From assembly GCA_030640485.1 (NCBI GenBank), contig DAOWJG010000168.1:1-9370 (forward strand): a stretch of DNA of 9,370 nt, written 5' to 3'. Made by a program: the position numbers and the translations under genes. Below the pieces are notes generated by a model, which had not been told where the DNA came from, did no database searches, and saw only the letters and a program-made list of their open reading frames with translations. Source of the DNA: Dehalococcoidales bacterium. GTDB taxonomy: Bacteria > Chloroflexota > Dehalococcoidia > Dehalococcoidales > UBA5760. Shown here one piece after another: positions 1-6,719 of the stretch (its first letter is position 1; every line of letters starts with the position of its first letter).

Positions 1-27
1 AATATTGTCTGAGGCGTCCAGCTAACT

Positions 28-354
28 CTAGTCTTTCTTCTCCTCTTCCTCTTCTTTACCCCAGTTCTGCATCATTTCCTTGATGCGCTGGGCGAGCTTG
101 GGGTTTGAGCGCAGGCGGTCAATGAAGATGGGGCAGCCCTCCAGTAGTGAGTTCTGGGCGGCAGTGGCCATGCTTGACAGAAGGTTTTGCATGTTGAGGT
201 CAAATGCTGGTGAGGTGTCTATACCTGGCGTCGATTGTTGTAATTGCCGGCGGATATCCTCAGCCGTAAATCTCATCGGTAGGATACATGCTTTGTACCA
301 CGGGCACCCCTTACACTGGATTATCCCCTGGGCTTCATCTAAAACATCACTCAT
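28..354 (-). CDS. Hypothetical four-cysteine small protein (108 aa), last gene of the ccdA-tlpA operon
   Basis: I do not recognise this family. The protein has an N-terminal cluster C14-x2-C17-x5-C23 and one further cysteine, C74, in a Gly-Cys-Pro context. Four cysteines of this kind could bind zinc or an iron-sulfur cluster. The middle, about residues 40-70, is polar with a helical look. The C-terminus is a highly charged run of Glu and Lys (residues 100-108). There is no signal peptide or membrane segment, so it is probably cytoplasmic. The ATG at 354 is preceded by a GAGAGG ribosome site about 8 bases upstream, which supports the start. It lies 56 bases downstream of the TlpA-like gene on the same strand with no terminator between them, so co-transcription is likely. 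A link to thiol redox or to a metal cofactor is inferred only from this neighbourhood. Confidence 0.7.
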   Translation of the reverse strand: MSDVLDEAQGIIQCKGCPWYKACILPMRFTAEDIRRQLQQSTPGIDTSPAFDLNMQNLLSSMATAAQNSLLEGCPIFIDRLRSNPKLAQRIKEMMQNWGKEEEEEKKD

Positions 355-410
355 ATCTAGCCTCTCTTCAACTCATATTTTATTGGCTGGGAGAATCGTA
401 ATCGGGGCTT

Positions 411-926
411 CTAGGACATAATCTCACTCAGCCGGCTGTCAATCACTGTCTTGTTCGGGAAGCCACCAATTACCTTTACTCGGAGTATGCCATCTCTGTC
501 AATAAAGAAGGTGGTTGGGATGCCGGGCATACCATATCTCCGGGCGACAGCAGCGTCAGCATCAAGCAGCACGGGAAGGGAGAGGTTGTTGTCGTGAAGG
601 AAGCTCTTTACCGTGGCCGCATTCTGGCCTATGTTAATGGTCAGCATCACCAGTTCGCTCCCTTGCCTCTCATCATATACCTCCTGTAGGTAGGGCATTT
701 CCTCACGGCAGGGAGGGCAACCGGTATTCCAGAAGTTGATTAGCATTGGTCTACCCTCAAAGTCAGTGAGGGAAACGGACTCGCCATCAAGATTTGGGAG
801 CGTGAAGTCTGGCGCCGGCTCACCGATTACGGCGGTTGACGGGCCACCGGCGCAGCCAGTTATCACTAGCCCCAGGGTGAATGAGGCTAATATTATGACC
901 AGTATTGCTTTCAGTGTCTTACTCAT
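411..926 (-). CDS. TlpA/ResA-like thioredoxin-fold lipoprotein
   Basis: This is a membrane-anchored thiol:disulfide oxidoreductase of the TlpA/ResA/peroxiredoxin-like family, 171 residues. Residues 1-24 form a lipoprotein signal (basic start, hydrophobic core) ending in a lipobox with Thr-Gly before Cys25. The mature domain starts with the family hallmark GEPAPDFTLPNLDG (35-48). The active site is C70-P-P-C73 in the setting FWNTGCPPC, with Thr-Gly where many relatives have Trp. The cis-proline region GIPTTFFID is also present. Such proteins reduce apocytochrome c or other exported thiols using electrons from CcdA. CcdA is the adjacent upstream gene, ending 35 bases before this start. The ATG at 926 has an AGGAG site 7 bases upstream. 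No cytochrome c maturation gene is visible, so the substrate is unknown. Confidence 0.92.
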   Translation of the reverse strand: MSKTLKAILVIILASFTLGLVITGCAGGPSTAVIGEPAPDFTLPNLDGESVSLTDFEGRPMLINFWNTGCPPCREEMPYLQEVYDERQGSELVMLTINIGQNAATVKSFLHDNNLSLPVLLDADAAVARRYGMPGIPTTFFIDRDGILRVKVIGGFPNKTVIDSRLSEIMS

Positions 927-961
927 AATCCAACTCCTGTAGGGTTAATTTTAACACTAAA

Positions 962-1651
962 CTAGGCGGTGAGCATAGTGAGTATGCCAGTCAGGAGAAG
1001 TATTCCTAAAACTATGAGAACAACACCGCTAATAATATATATTACTTTGGAGTAACGTTGGATGCGCCTTAATAGTGGCATCACAGAATCAAAGGCGGCG
1101 CCAATTATAAGAAATGGAATTCCCAGTCCTAGGGAATAGATTGCTAGCAGGGAAGCCCCGCTCCAGGCTGTTTCTGAGACCATGGCGAGCATCAGGATGG
1201 TTCCTAATATGGGCCCGACGCAGGGTGTCAGGACCATGGGTAATATGGCGCCAGTCAGGAAAGAACGTGGGTAACCAATTTTTTTGTTCTGAGAAGATGG
1301 CATTAGATGCTTTTGAAGATTAAGTTTCGGCACCTTTTGAGCTAGCAGTAGGAGCGCGCCAAACACTATTACCACAATGCCACCGATTTTTTGTAGCGTG
1401 AATATGTAGGTGCTGATGGCAAGCCCAGCCAAACCAGCCCCAGCACCTAGGCCAACGAAAACCGCGGTAAAACCGGCAACAAACATAAGGGAGTGGAGAA
1501 ATATGTGGGCGTTCCTTTTATCGGTCTTGGCTTCAAGGATTTCCGGACCGGCTAAAATAGCCAGGTATATTGGTACTAAAGGTAGTACGCAGGGCGACAG
1601 GAAAGAAAAGAATCCGGCACTGAGGGCAGCTATAATTGGTATATTTTCCAT
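962..1651 (-). CDS. ccdA: CcdA-type cytochrome c biogenesis / thiol:disulfide transmembrane protein
   Basis: This is a polytopic membrane protein of the CcdA/DsbD-beta family, 229 residues, which is normal for CcdA. It carries electrons from cytoplasmic thioredoxin across the membrane to exported thioredoxin-fold proteins. The diagnostic helices are visible: FFSFLSPCVLPLVPIYLA (about 14-31, Cys21) and LTPCVGPILG (about 141-150, Cys144). These two cysteines form the redox pair. About six hydrophobic segments can be read (roughly 6-34, 52-80, 84-104, 130-156, 162-185, 200-226), separated by a basic loop near residues 106-129. It is the first gene of a likely operon with the TlpA-like lipoprotein, its expected partner. 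The ribosome site before the ATG is poor and the putative transcription start is only about a dozen bases away, so translation may be near-leaderless. Confidence 0.93.
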   Translation of the reverse strand: MENIPIIAALSAGFFSFLSPCVLPLVPIYLAILAGPEILEAKTDKRNAHIFLHSLMFVAGFTAVFVGLGAGAGLAGLAISTYIFTLQKIGGIVVIVFGALLLLAQKVPKLNLQKHLMPSSQNKKIGYPRSFLTGAILPMVLTPCVGPILGTILMLAMVSETAWSGASLLAIYSLGLGIPFLIIGAAFDSVMPLLRRIQRYSKVIYIISGVVLIVLGILLLTGILTMLTA

Positions 1652-1669
1652 CGTTTATGTTTTACGGTT

Positions 1670-1697
1670 ATAATAGCAGTATAACAATCAATGTTAA
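1670..1697 (-). promoter_or_regulatory. Candidate sigma70-type promoter for ccdA operon
   Basis: Read on the minus strand, TTAACA (complement of 1692-1697) is followed by a 16-base spacer and TATTAT (complement of 1670-1675). Each box has 5 of 6 matches to TTGACA or TATAAT. Transcription would start near 1663, about a dozen bases before the ccdA start codon. This rests on pattern only. A second reading with TATAAC as the -10 box is possible but gives a 19-base spacer. Confidence 0.45.
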
Positions 1698-1828
1698 CTG
1701 ATTTGGGCTTGGCTTGGCAAATTTACTAGAAGACCTCTGTCGCTATACAGATGTTCATCAACGTCAGGTTTAGTATGGTCTGGAAATAGTCTGTTTGTCA
1801 CTGTAGAATATCGCAAGGAGATAAGGCA

Positions 1829-2974
1829 TTGAAGCCGCTGAGTTATACCCAGATATCTATTTATCAGTCCTGCCCCTTATGCTATAAACTGCAGTACATT
1901 GACGGCCTGAAGCCCAAGGATAAGTGGTATTTTAGCTTCGGCGCAACCTTACACCTCTGCGCTGAGTATTTCTTCAAGGTCAGGGTGCCGCCACCACCGT
2001 CACTGGACGAGCTACTTGACTTTTATGAAAGTAGTTGGCTTTCGGAGGGGTACGAATCGGCGGAAGAAGAAACAAAATACCGGGCTTATGGCCGGGAGAT
2101 ACTGACTAACTTCTGGCAGATCCACCACCCCGATTTTAAAATGCCGCTGGCGGTGGAGCGGATGTTCTATATTGACATTGAGGGTGTGAAGTTACGGGGC
2201 TATATTGACAGGGTGGATAAGCTTGAGAGCGGTGGGCTATCCATAGTCGATTACAAGACAAATCAGGAGCTGTTTACCACCGAGGACCTGGGGAAAAATC
2301 TTCAGTTAACGCTATATCAATTGGCGGTGGGGCAGATTTGGCAACTTCCGGTAGAGAGGCTCACGCTGTATCACCTGAGGTCAAACACCCCTTGTAGCTG
2401 TGGGCCAAGGGGTGAGTCGCAACTGGAGGCTGCCCGGCAACTGGTGTTTGAGGTTGCCGAGAATATTGCCCGGGAGAGGTTCCCGGCGGTTGAGAATCAG
2501 TATTGCCCTTGTGATTTCCCGGAGCACTGTCCCTATTATCGCCAGCAGTATATGGTAACTGAACCGGAGTTAACCCGGCAGGGTGTCCTGCCGGGACTGA
2601 TTGCCGCTGAGGCGGTTGAGGACTATGTCTCACTTCAGGCTCGGATAAAAGAGTTGGAATCACAGCTTAAGGAGGTGAGGCAGATGATTATTGACTTCTG
2701 CCAGACTGAGGGATTAAATCGGGTCTTCGGGCGGGAGCATGCTATTACCTATAAACTATTAGAGAAGGCAGGCTTTAAGGAGGACGAGATTAGGGCGCTA
2801 CTTGAGCCTGAGGGGTTGTGGGGAAGGGTGTTGAGCTTTGACCCCGCCAAGCTTAAGCAGCTTCTTGATGATGAAGAGATAGCTGAGGATATTAGAAACA
2901 AGATAAGCACCTTAAGGCGGGTCACCGCCGCTTCTCCCCGGCTGTGGGTTAGAAGGCTTATTGAGGAAGAGTAG
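1829..2974 (+). CDS. RecB/Cas4-like PD-(D/E)XK nuclease with Fe-S cysteines
   Basis: This is a stand-alone exonuclease-type protein of the PD-(D/E)XK superfamily (PDDEXK_1, the RecB C-terminal/Cas4/AddB type), 381 residues. The N-terminus SYTQISIYQSCPLCYKLQY (5-23) is the family opening with Cys15. It is followed by SFGATLH with His42, GYIDRVD (124-130, Asp127), IVDYKT (139-144, Asp141 and Lys143) and the QxxxY motif (Gln159, Tyr163). Cys226, Cys228 and Cys234, together with Cys15, resemble the Fe-S staple of AddB and Cas4, although the usual C-x2-C-x5-C is C-x1-C-x5-C here. After residue 240 there is an extra region of about 140 residues, including a short coiled-coil-like stretch (about 268-290). 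The start is TTG at 1829, with AAGGAG (1815-1820) 8 bases upstream. No helicase partner and no CRISPR array are nearby, so its pathway (repair, recombination or defence) is open. Confidence 0.88.
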   Translation: MKPLSYTQISIYQSCPLCYKLQYIDGLKPKDKWYFSFGATLHLCAEYFFKVRVPPPPSLDELLDFYESSWLSEGYESAEEETKYRAYGREILTNFWQIHHPDFKMPLAVERMFYIDIEGVKLRGYIDRVDKLESGGLSIVDYKTNQELFTTEDLGKNLQLTLYQLAVGQIWQLPVERLTLYHLRSNTPCSCGPRGESQLEAARQLVFEVAENIARERFPAVENQYCPCDFPEHCPYYRQQYMVTEPELTRQGVLPGLIAAEAVEDYVSLQARIKELESQLKEVRQMIIDFCQTEGLNRVFGREHAITYKLLEKAGFKEDEIRALLEPEGLWGRVLSFDPAKLKQLLDDEEIAEDIRNKISTLRRVTAASPRLWVRRLIEEE

Positions 2975-3006
2975 ACTTGCCTTTTCTCTTGGATTGCTGT
3001 ATTCTG

Positions 3007-3012
3007 TATAAA
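3007..3012 (+). promoter_or_regulatory. Candidate -10 box for the cobalamin operon
   Basis: TATAAA lies 15 bases before the first riboswitch stem, which would put the transcript start near 3019, just ahead of the aptamer. Seventeen bases upstream only a weak -35 box (TTCTCT, 2984-2989) is present. The position is convincing but the sequence match is modest. Confidence 0.4.
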
Positions 3013-3027
3013 ACTTAATAGGTAGTA

Positions 3028-3152
3028 GCCTTGAGGTGCCTGAGATGGTTCAGGCATAATCGGAGAGCAAGTCGGTGAGAGTCCGACGCAGTACCGCCTA
3101 CTGTGTGTGGTAGATAATCTCTATCACGAGCCAGAACGCCGAGCCTCTGGGC
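3028..3152 (+). ncRNA. Cobalamin (adenosylcobalamin-type) riboswitch aptamer
   Basis: The closing stem P1 pairs 3028-3036 with 3144-3152 (nine positions, one T-T mismatch and one G-T). A perfect 7-base-pair hairpin follows (3037-3043 with 3050-3056). Next come a purine-rich AATCGGAGAGCAA segment, a stem GTCGG/CCGAC (3071-3075 with 3083-3087), and the conserved core GCAGTACCGCCTACTGT (3088-3104). An 8-base-pair stem (3107-3114 with 3120-3127) leads into the B12 box, AGCCAGAACGCCGAG (3129-3143). The order of elements matches the cobalamin riboswitch family, and the downstream genes bind and assemble cobalamin, which supports the call independently. It binds a cobalamin and controls the btuF-cobTSCU transcript in cis. 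Confidence 0.93.
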
Positions 3153-3162
3153 ACATCCTTAG

Positions 3163-3219
3163 ACCTCCGCGGAGAAAGGGGGTGGGGTAATGACTAGAGG
3201 GCACTAGAGACCCCCCTTT
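3163..3219 (+). promoter_or_regulatory. Riboswitch expression platform: antiterminator and anti-antiterminator
   Basis: The strand AAAGGGGG (3175-3182) can pair with CCCCCTTT (3212-3219). This uses the same bases as the left arm of the terminator and so prevents terminator formation. The same G-run can instead be captured by ACCTCC (3163-3168 with 3178-3183, one G-T pair), which would free 3212-3219 to form the terminator. This is the expected three-way switch. Which fold corresponds to bound cobalamin is inferred from the family (bound means off). Confidence 0.7.
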
Positions 3220-3247
3220 GTATGTTGAGCAGAGGGGGATTTTATTT
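3212..3247 (+). terminator. Rho-independent terminator of the cobalamin riboswitch
   Basis: CCCCCTTT (3212-3219) pairs with AGAGGGGG (3231-3238), eight pairs with one G-T. The loop has eleven bases and is followed by a T-rich tract (3240-3247, TTTTATTTT-like). It lies between the aptamer and the first gene, so it acts as a conditional attenuator and not as the end of the upstream nuclease gene. Confidence 0.8.
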
Positions 3248-3267
3248 TACCCAGAATCATAAACACT

Positions 3268-3273
3268 GGAGGA
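3268..3273 (+). promoter_or_regulatory. Ribosome binding site deciding the btuF start
   Basis: GGAGGA lies 5 bases before GTG 3279. The only upstream in-frame ATG (3222) lies inside the terminator loop and has no ribosome site, so GTG 3279 is the start. Confidence 0.85.
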
Positions 3274-3278
3274 AGGTA

Positions 3279-4199
3279 GTGAAATTTAGACGACTGGGCA
3301 TTATTGCCATTGTGTTAAGTTTATTGATTAGTGCGGTTACTGGGTGTCAGTCGCAGTTTGAGCCGGGAACCTATATCGATGATATGGGCCGGGCGGTAAG
3401 TATAGATGAAATGCCTAAAAGGATTGTATCTCATGTGCCACCCATCACGGAGACCCTGTTTGCCCTTGGTCTGGAGGAGAGGGTGGTTGGCGTCAGTGAT
3501 TATTGTGATTATCCTGAAGAAGCCAGGCTAAAACCGAGCGTTGGGAACTATTTTAACCCCTCGATTGAAAGTATCGTGGCTCAAGCCCCGGATTTGGTTC
3601 TGACTGACGGGCACAGTGAAGGTATTAAGTCGCTTGATGGCCTGGGGATAACGTATCTGGTTATTGACCCTAAGGATATTGACGGTATTTTTAGGGATAT
3701 TGAATTACTGGGGAAGGTTACCGGTGTCGAGGCAGGAGCCGAGAAGCTTATTGAGGAAATGAAGCAGGACATATCTCGTGTGCAAAATCAGGTGAACGAT
3801 GCTCCCAGTGTCAGGGTTTTCTATATAATTGATGCCACCGACCTGAATAACCCGTGGACAGCTGGTTCTGGCTCCTTTGTTGATTCCCTTATTGTGCTGG
3901 CTGGGGGAGAAAATATCGCCGCCGAAGCTCCTGCTCCCTGGGTGCAGTTTAGCATCGAAGCCGTAATTAGCGCTGACCCTGAGGTTATCATACTCCCGGC
4001 TAAGCATGGGACAGCTTTTACGTCGCCGGAAGTGCTTAAGGAACACCCTGTCTGGCGAGAAACGACCGCGGTCAAGCAGGACCGAATTTATATTATCGAT
4101 GGAGACCTGGTTGATGGCTACGGACCGCGCATTATTCAGGGTCTCGAGGAGATAGCGAAAATCATTCACCCGGAGCTATTTCAAACTGGAGTTGACTAG
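3279..4199 (+). CDS. btuF: Corrinoid/cobalamin ABC transporter substrate-binding lipoprotein (BtuF-like)
   Basis: This is the periplasmic-side binding protein of the class III (helical-backbone) family that captures cobalamin or other corrinoids and delivers them to a BtuCD importer; 306 residues from GTG 3279. Residues 1-22 form a lipoprotein signal (basic MKFRR, hydrophobic core, then Val-Thr-Gly before Cys23). The mature protein has the family hallmarks: DDMGRAVSIDEMPKRIVS, then ITETLFALGLEERVVGVSDYCDYP, and AQAPDLVLTDG in the first lobe. The long linker helix is near IEEMKQDISR. The second lobe contains AGSGSFVDSLIVLAGGENIA. Siderophore-binding relatives share this fold, but the cobalamin riboswitch and the downstream cob genes favour a corrinoid ligand. 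No permease (BtuC) or ATPase (BtuD) gene is adjacent, so these must lie elsewhere. It is the first gene of the operon, 38 bases before cobT. Confidence 0.9.
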   Translation: MKFRRLGIIAIVLSLLISAVTGCQSQFEPGTYIDDMGRAVSIDEMPKRIVSHVPPITETLFALGLEERVVGVSDYCDYPEEARLKPSVGNYFNPSIESIVAQAPDLVLTDGHSEGIKSLDGLGITYLVIDPKDIDGIFRDIELLGKVTGVEAGAEKLIEEMKQDISRVQNQVNDAPSVRVFYIIDATDLNNPWTAGSGSFVDSLIVLAGGENIAAEAPAPWVQFSIEAVISADPEVIILPAKHGTAFTSPEVLKEHPVWRETTAVKQDRIYIIDGDLVDGYGPRIIQGLEEIAKIIHPELFQTGVD

Positions 4200-4225
4200 G
4201 GCGAATTTGGGACAAAATCTTGTCT

Positions 4226-4230
4226 GGAGG
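4226..4230 (+). promoter_or_regulatory. Ribosome binding site deciding the cobT start
   Basis: GGAGG sits 7 bases before GTG 4238. The alternative TTG at 4220 lies upstream of this site, so it cannot use it. GTG 4238 is therefore preferred. Confidence 0.8.
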
Positions 4231-4237
4231 GATAGAG

Positions 4238-5308
4238 GTGTCAGAGCTTTTATTCAGAATAATTGAGATGATAAGGCCTCTGGATAGAGAGGCAATGGCT
4301 AGAGCCCAAGCCCGGCAGAATCTCCTGACCAAACCTCAGGGTAGTCTGGGCCGGCTTGAGGAACTCTCAGTTCAACTGGCTGGCATCCAGGGTAGGCCCC
4401 TCCCTCAGATCAGGCACAAGGCTATTATCACTATGGCTTCGGATCATGGTGTGGTGGCTGAAGGGGTAAGTGCCTACCCTCAGGAAGTAACCTCTCAGAT
4501 GGTCTATAATTTTCTTAGTGGTGGGGCGGCGGTAAATGTTATTAGCCGGCAGGTGGGGGCCAGAATTATTGTGGTGGATATGGGGGTGGCTACTGAGTTG
4601 GGGGCTAACCCCAGGCTTTTATCGAGGAAGGTTGCCCTGGGCACTCAGAATATGACGCTGGGTCCGGCGATGACCGAGGCGCAGGCAGTGACCGCATTAG
4701 AGACAGGGATTACGGTGATGATGTCCGAGGTGGCACCGGGTCTGGATATAGTGGGTACCGGTGATATGGGAATCGGTAATACCACCGCTAGCAGTGCTAT
4801 CTGTGCGATTATGATGGCAAGACCCGTGGCTGAGGTAACCGGTCGGGGGACTGGCTTGGCTGATAGGCAGCTTAAGCATAAAATAGGGGTGATAAATAGG
4901 GCTTTAGCGGTGAACCAGCCTGACCCGGCTCGACCCTTGGATGTGCTGGCAAAGGTGGGCGGTTTTGAGATTGGGGGGCTGGTGGGGGTGATGCTGGCGG
5001 CCGCTGCTCACCGTGTTCCAGTAGTTATCGATGGCTTCATCTCTGGCGCCGCCGCTCTTATTGCCACCTCACTGGCACCAAAGCTAAGGGGCTTTCTCGT
5101 TGCGGCTCATGTTTCTGCCGAGAGTGGTCATAAGCCGTTACTTAACCATTTAGGGCTTAAACCACTACTGGACTTGGGTATGTGCTTGGGTGAGGGCACC
5201 GGGGCTGCCCTGGGTATACTGTTGGCTGAGACCGCGGCCAGAGTCCTGGCGGAGATGGCTACCTTTACTGAAGCTGGCGTATCGGAAAGGGGTGACCGGG
5301 CGAGTTGA
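4238..5308 (+). CDS. cobT: Nicotinate-nucleotide:dimethylbenzimidazole phosphoribosyltransferase
   Basis: CobT transfers phosphoribose from nicotinate mononucleotide to 5,6-dimethylbenzimidazole (or related bases) to give alpha-ribazole phosphate, the activated lower ligand of cobalamin. From GTG 4238 the protein has 356 residues, the same size class as enterobacterial CobT. Visible hallmarks are TKPQGSLGRLE near residues 31-41, ITMASDHGVVAEGVSAYP, the glycine-rich GTGDMGIGNTTASSAI and VVIDGFISGAAAL. Near the C-terminus, CLGEGTGAALG contains the catalytic glutamate (Glu319 here, equivalent to Glu317 of the Salmonella enzyme). All expected catalytic elements are present. It shares TTGA (5305-5308) with the cobS start, which implies translational coupling. 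The riboswitch upstream of btuF should control it. Confidence 0.96.
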   Translation: MSELLFRIIEMIRPLDREAMARAQARQNLLTKPQGSLGRLEELSVQLAGIQGRPLPQIRHKAIITMASDHGVVAEGVSAYPQEVTSQMVYNFLSGGAAVNVISRQVGARIIVVDMGVATELGANPRLLSRKVALGTQNMTLGPAMTEAQAVTALETGITVMMSEVAPGLDIVGTGDMGIGNTTASSAICAIMMARPVAEVTGRGTGLADRQLKHKIGVINRALAVNQPDPARPLDVLAKVGGFEIGGLVGVMLAAAAHRVPVVIDGFISGAAALIATSLAPKLRGFLVAAHVSAESGHKPLLNHLGLKPLLDLGMCLGEGTGAALGILLAETAARVLAEMATFTEAGVSERGDRAS

Positions 5309-6060
5309 GGTTTTTAGACGCGCTGAGGTTTTTAACCATTATCCGCGTGCCGCGGCGGGGTAAGGCGAGTCCGGAGGAAGTAGCACGTTCTCTTGGCTAT
5401 TTCCCGCTGGTCGGTGTTATCATCGGTCTTATTCTGGCGGGGCTATACTGGCTCTTGCGTCTGGTATTACCTTCGAGTGTAGTTAGTGGCCTGTTGGTTG
5501 TTATTTCTGTGGTGCTCAGCGGTGGGCTTCATCTTGATGGTTTTGTTGATACCTGTGATGGCATCGCGGGTCATAAGGATGCTGAGGCTCGGTGGCAGGT
5601 AATGCACGATAGCCGGGCGGGTGCTTTTGGTATTGTTGGTGTTTTTTGTCTGCTTTTGGTTAAGTATGTCTCGCTAAATAGTATACCTCTCACCTTGATG
5701 ATGGCAACTCTGGTGCTTATGCCGGTGTTAAGCCGCTGGGCAATGGTCTATGCTATTTTCGCCTATCCCTATGCCCGGCCATCGGGTCTGGGAAGGGTAT
5801 TCAAAGAGGAAGCTAGTTGGTGGAAATTAACTGTAGCCACACTCATGGCTCTGGCGGTGGTGATTCCTTGGTTCCGCTGGGCAGGGCTTGTTATAATGCT
5901 TGGTGTCTGGGTTATTGCTGTGGCTATGGCTGCCTATCTTAGGCGCAAGTTCTCCGGTCTTACCGGCGATACCTATGGAGCGATAAATGAGGTGGCTGAG
6001 GTCTCGGTGCTTTTGCTGGTTTGTCTGTTGGCTCATAACCAGTGGTTGGGGTTAGCCTAG
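5305..6060 (+). CDS. cobS: Adenosylcobinamide-GDP ribazoletransferase (cobalamin synthase)
   Basis: CobS is the integral membrane enzyme that joins adenosylcobinamide-GDP to alpha-ribazole (or its phosphate), completing the nucleotide loop. The protein has 251 residues, which is usual for the family. The N-terminal DALRFLTIIRVPRR is typical. A hydrophobic block, about residues 36-75, leads into the signature GGLHLDGFVDTCDG (73-86). Its aspartates (78, 82, 85) form the metal-binding centre. HDSRAGAFG (101-109) and further membrane segments follow (about 110-155, 173-210 and 228-247). GLTGDTYGAINEV near residues 218-230 is the second conserved motif. The start is TTG, overlapping the cobT stop by four bases. 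Only a distant AAGGGG lies upstream, so coupling to cobT translation is likely. Confidence 0.96.
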   Translation: MRFLDALRFLTIIRVPRRGKASPEEVARSLGYFPLVGVIIGLILAGLYWLLRLVLPSSVVSGLLVVISVVLSGGLHLDGFVDTCDGIAGHKDAEARWQVMHDSRAGAFGIVGVFCLLLVKYVSLNSIPLTLMMATLVLMPVLSRWAMVYAIFAYPYARPSGLGRVFKEEASWWKLTVATLMALAVVIPWFRWAGLVIMLGVWVIAVAMAAYLRRKFSGLTGDTYGAINEVAEVSVLLLVCLLAHNQWLGLA

Positions 6061-6081
6061 TGCAAAAGGGATGGTTGTGTC

Positions 6082-6696
6082 ATGACAAGATTACTTTTGG
6101 TAAGACATGGTGAGACTGAATTAAATAGTGCCGAGCGATATTGGGGACACAGCGATGTTAAGCTGAGTGCTCTGGGAATTAGGCAGGCTGAGGGGTTACG
6201 TGACCGTCTGTCGGCTGAGCAGATTGATGCTATTTACTCCAGTGACCTCAAGCGCGCCTTGGTCACGGCTAAAACTATCGCCTCAGGACGCCAGTTGGCT
6301 GTTATCACCTGTGCTGAGCTACGCGAGATTAATTTTGGTAAGATTGAGGGTCTGAATTTTGAGGAGATTAGCCAGCTTTTTCCTGAGTTTGCGGCTAAAT
6401 GGCGGCTTCAAAGGGATATTAACCTGGAGTTTCCTGGTGGTGAAAGCTTTAACGAGCTTAATAGCCGAGTTAGTAGTTTTGCCGACCGACTGAGGAGACA
6501 TACCGATGGTGAAGTGGTGCTCGTTGTAGCTCATGCCGGAGTTTTACGCACCCTTATCTGTCAGCTGATGGGTATAGAACTGCGGTGTATATATCAGATT
6601 CGTCTTGATTTGGCTTCGCTGAGTATAGTGGAAACATACCCGCAAGGAGCGATAGTAAGCCTGTTAAACGACACTTCTCATTTAAGGTCTAAGTGA
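6082..6696 (+). CDS. cobC: Alpha-ribazole phosphatase-type histidine phosphatase
   Basis: This is a histidine phosphatase superfamily (phosphoglycerate mutase-like) protein of 204 residues. The catalytic motif is LLLVRHGET with Arg8 and His9. Arg58 (SSDLKRA), Glu82 (LREINFGKIEG) and His151 (VVAHAGVLRTL) complete the active site. The family is broad, but the LREINFGKIEG type and the position between cobS and cobU point to CobC. CobC removes phosphate from alpha-ribazole 5'-phosphate or from adenosylcobalamin 5'-phosphate in the last steps of nucleotide-loop assembly. The ATG at 6082 follows cobS by 21 bases. The ribosome site (AAAAGGG, 6064-6070) is rather far, which suggests modest or coupled translation. 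Confidence 0.9.
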   Translation: MTRLLLVRHGETELNSAERYWGHSDVKLSALGIRQAEGLRDRLSAEQIDAIYSSDLKRALVTAKTIASGRQLAVITCAELREINFGKIEGLNFEEISQLFPEFAAKWRLQRDINLEFPGGESFNELNSRVSSFADRLRRHTDGEVVLVVAHAGVLRTLICQLMGIELRCIYQIRLDLASLSIVETYPQGAIVSLLNDTSHLRSK

Positions 6697-6719
6697 TAAT
6701 ATGATATGGGGAGCATGAA

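Noticed and set aside
80..421. Plus-strand open frame opposite the 108-residue gene.
   Set aside because: It is antisense to a gene with a good ribosome site and a cysteine motif. Its protein shows no family pattern and it spans an intergenic gap.
1829..2974. Reading the PD-(D/E)XK protein as a CRISPR Cas4.
   Set aside because: No cas1, cas2 or repeat array is present, the protein is longer than Cas4, and it has an extra C-terminal region. The broader RecB-like call is safer.
2749..3057. Minus-strand frame crossing the nuclease end and the riboswitch start.
   Set aside because: It overlaps a well-supported gene and a structured RNA, and its protein is Ser-rich with no recognisable motif.
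3165..3174. CTCCGCGGAG perfect palindrome as a protein operator.
   Set aside because: It lies inside the riboswitch expression platform, where alternative RNA pairing explains it.
3705..4169. Long minus-strand frame (154 codons) opposite btuF.
   Set aside because: It lies fully inside a clear btuF gene, has no ribosome site worth noting and shows no domain pattern. It is a shadow of codon bias.
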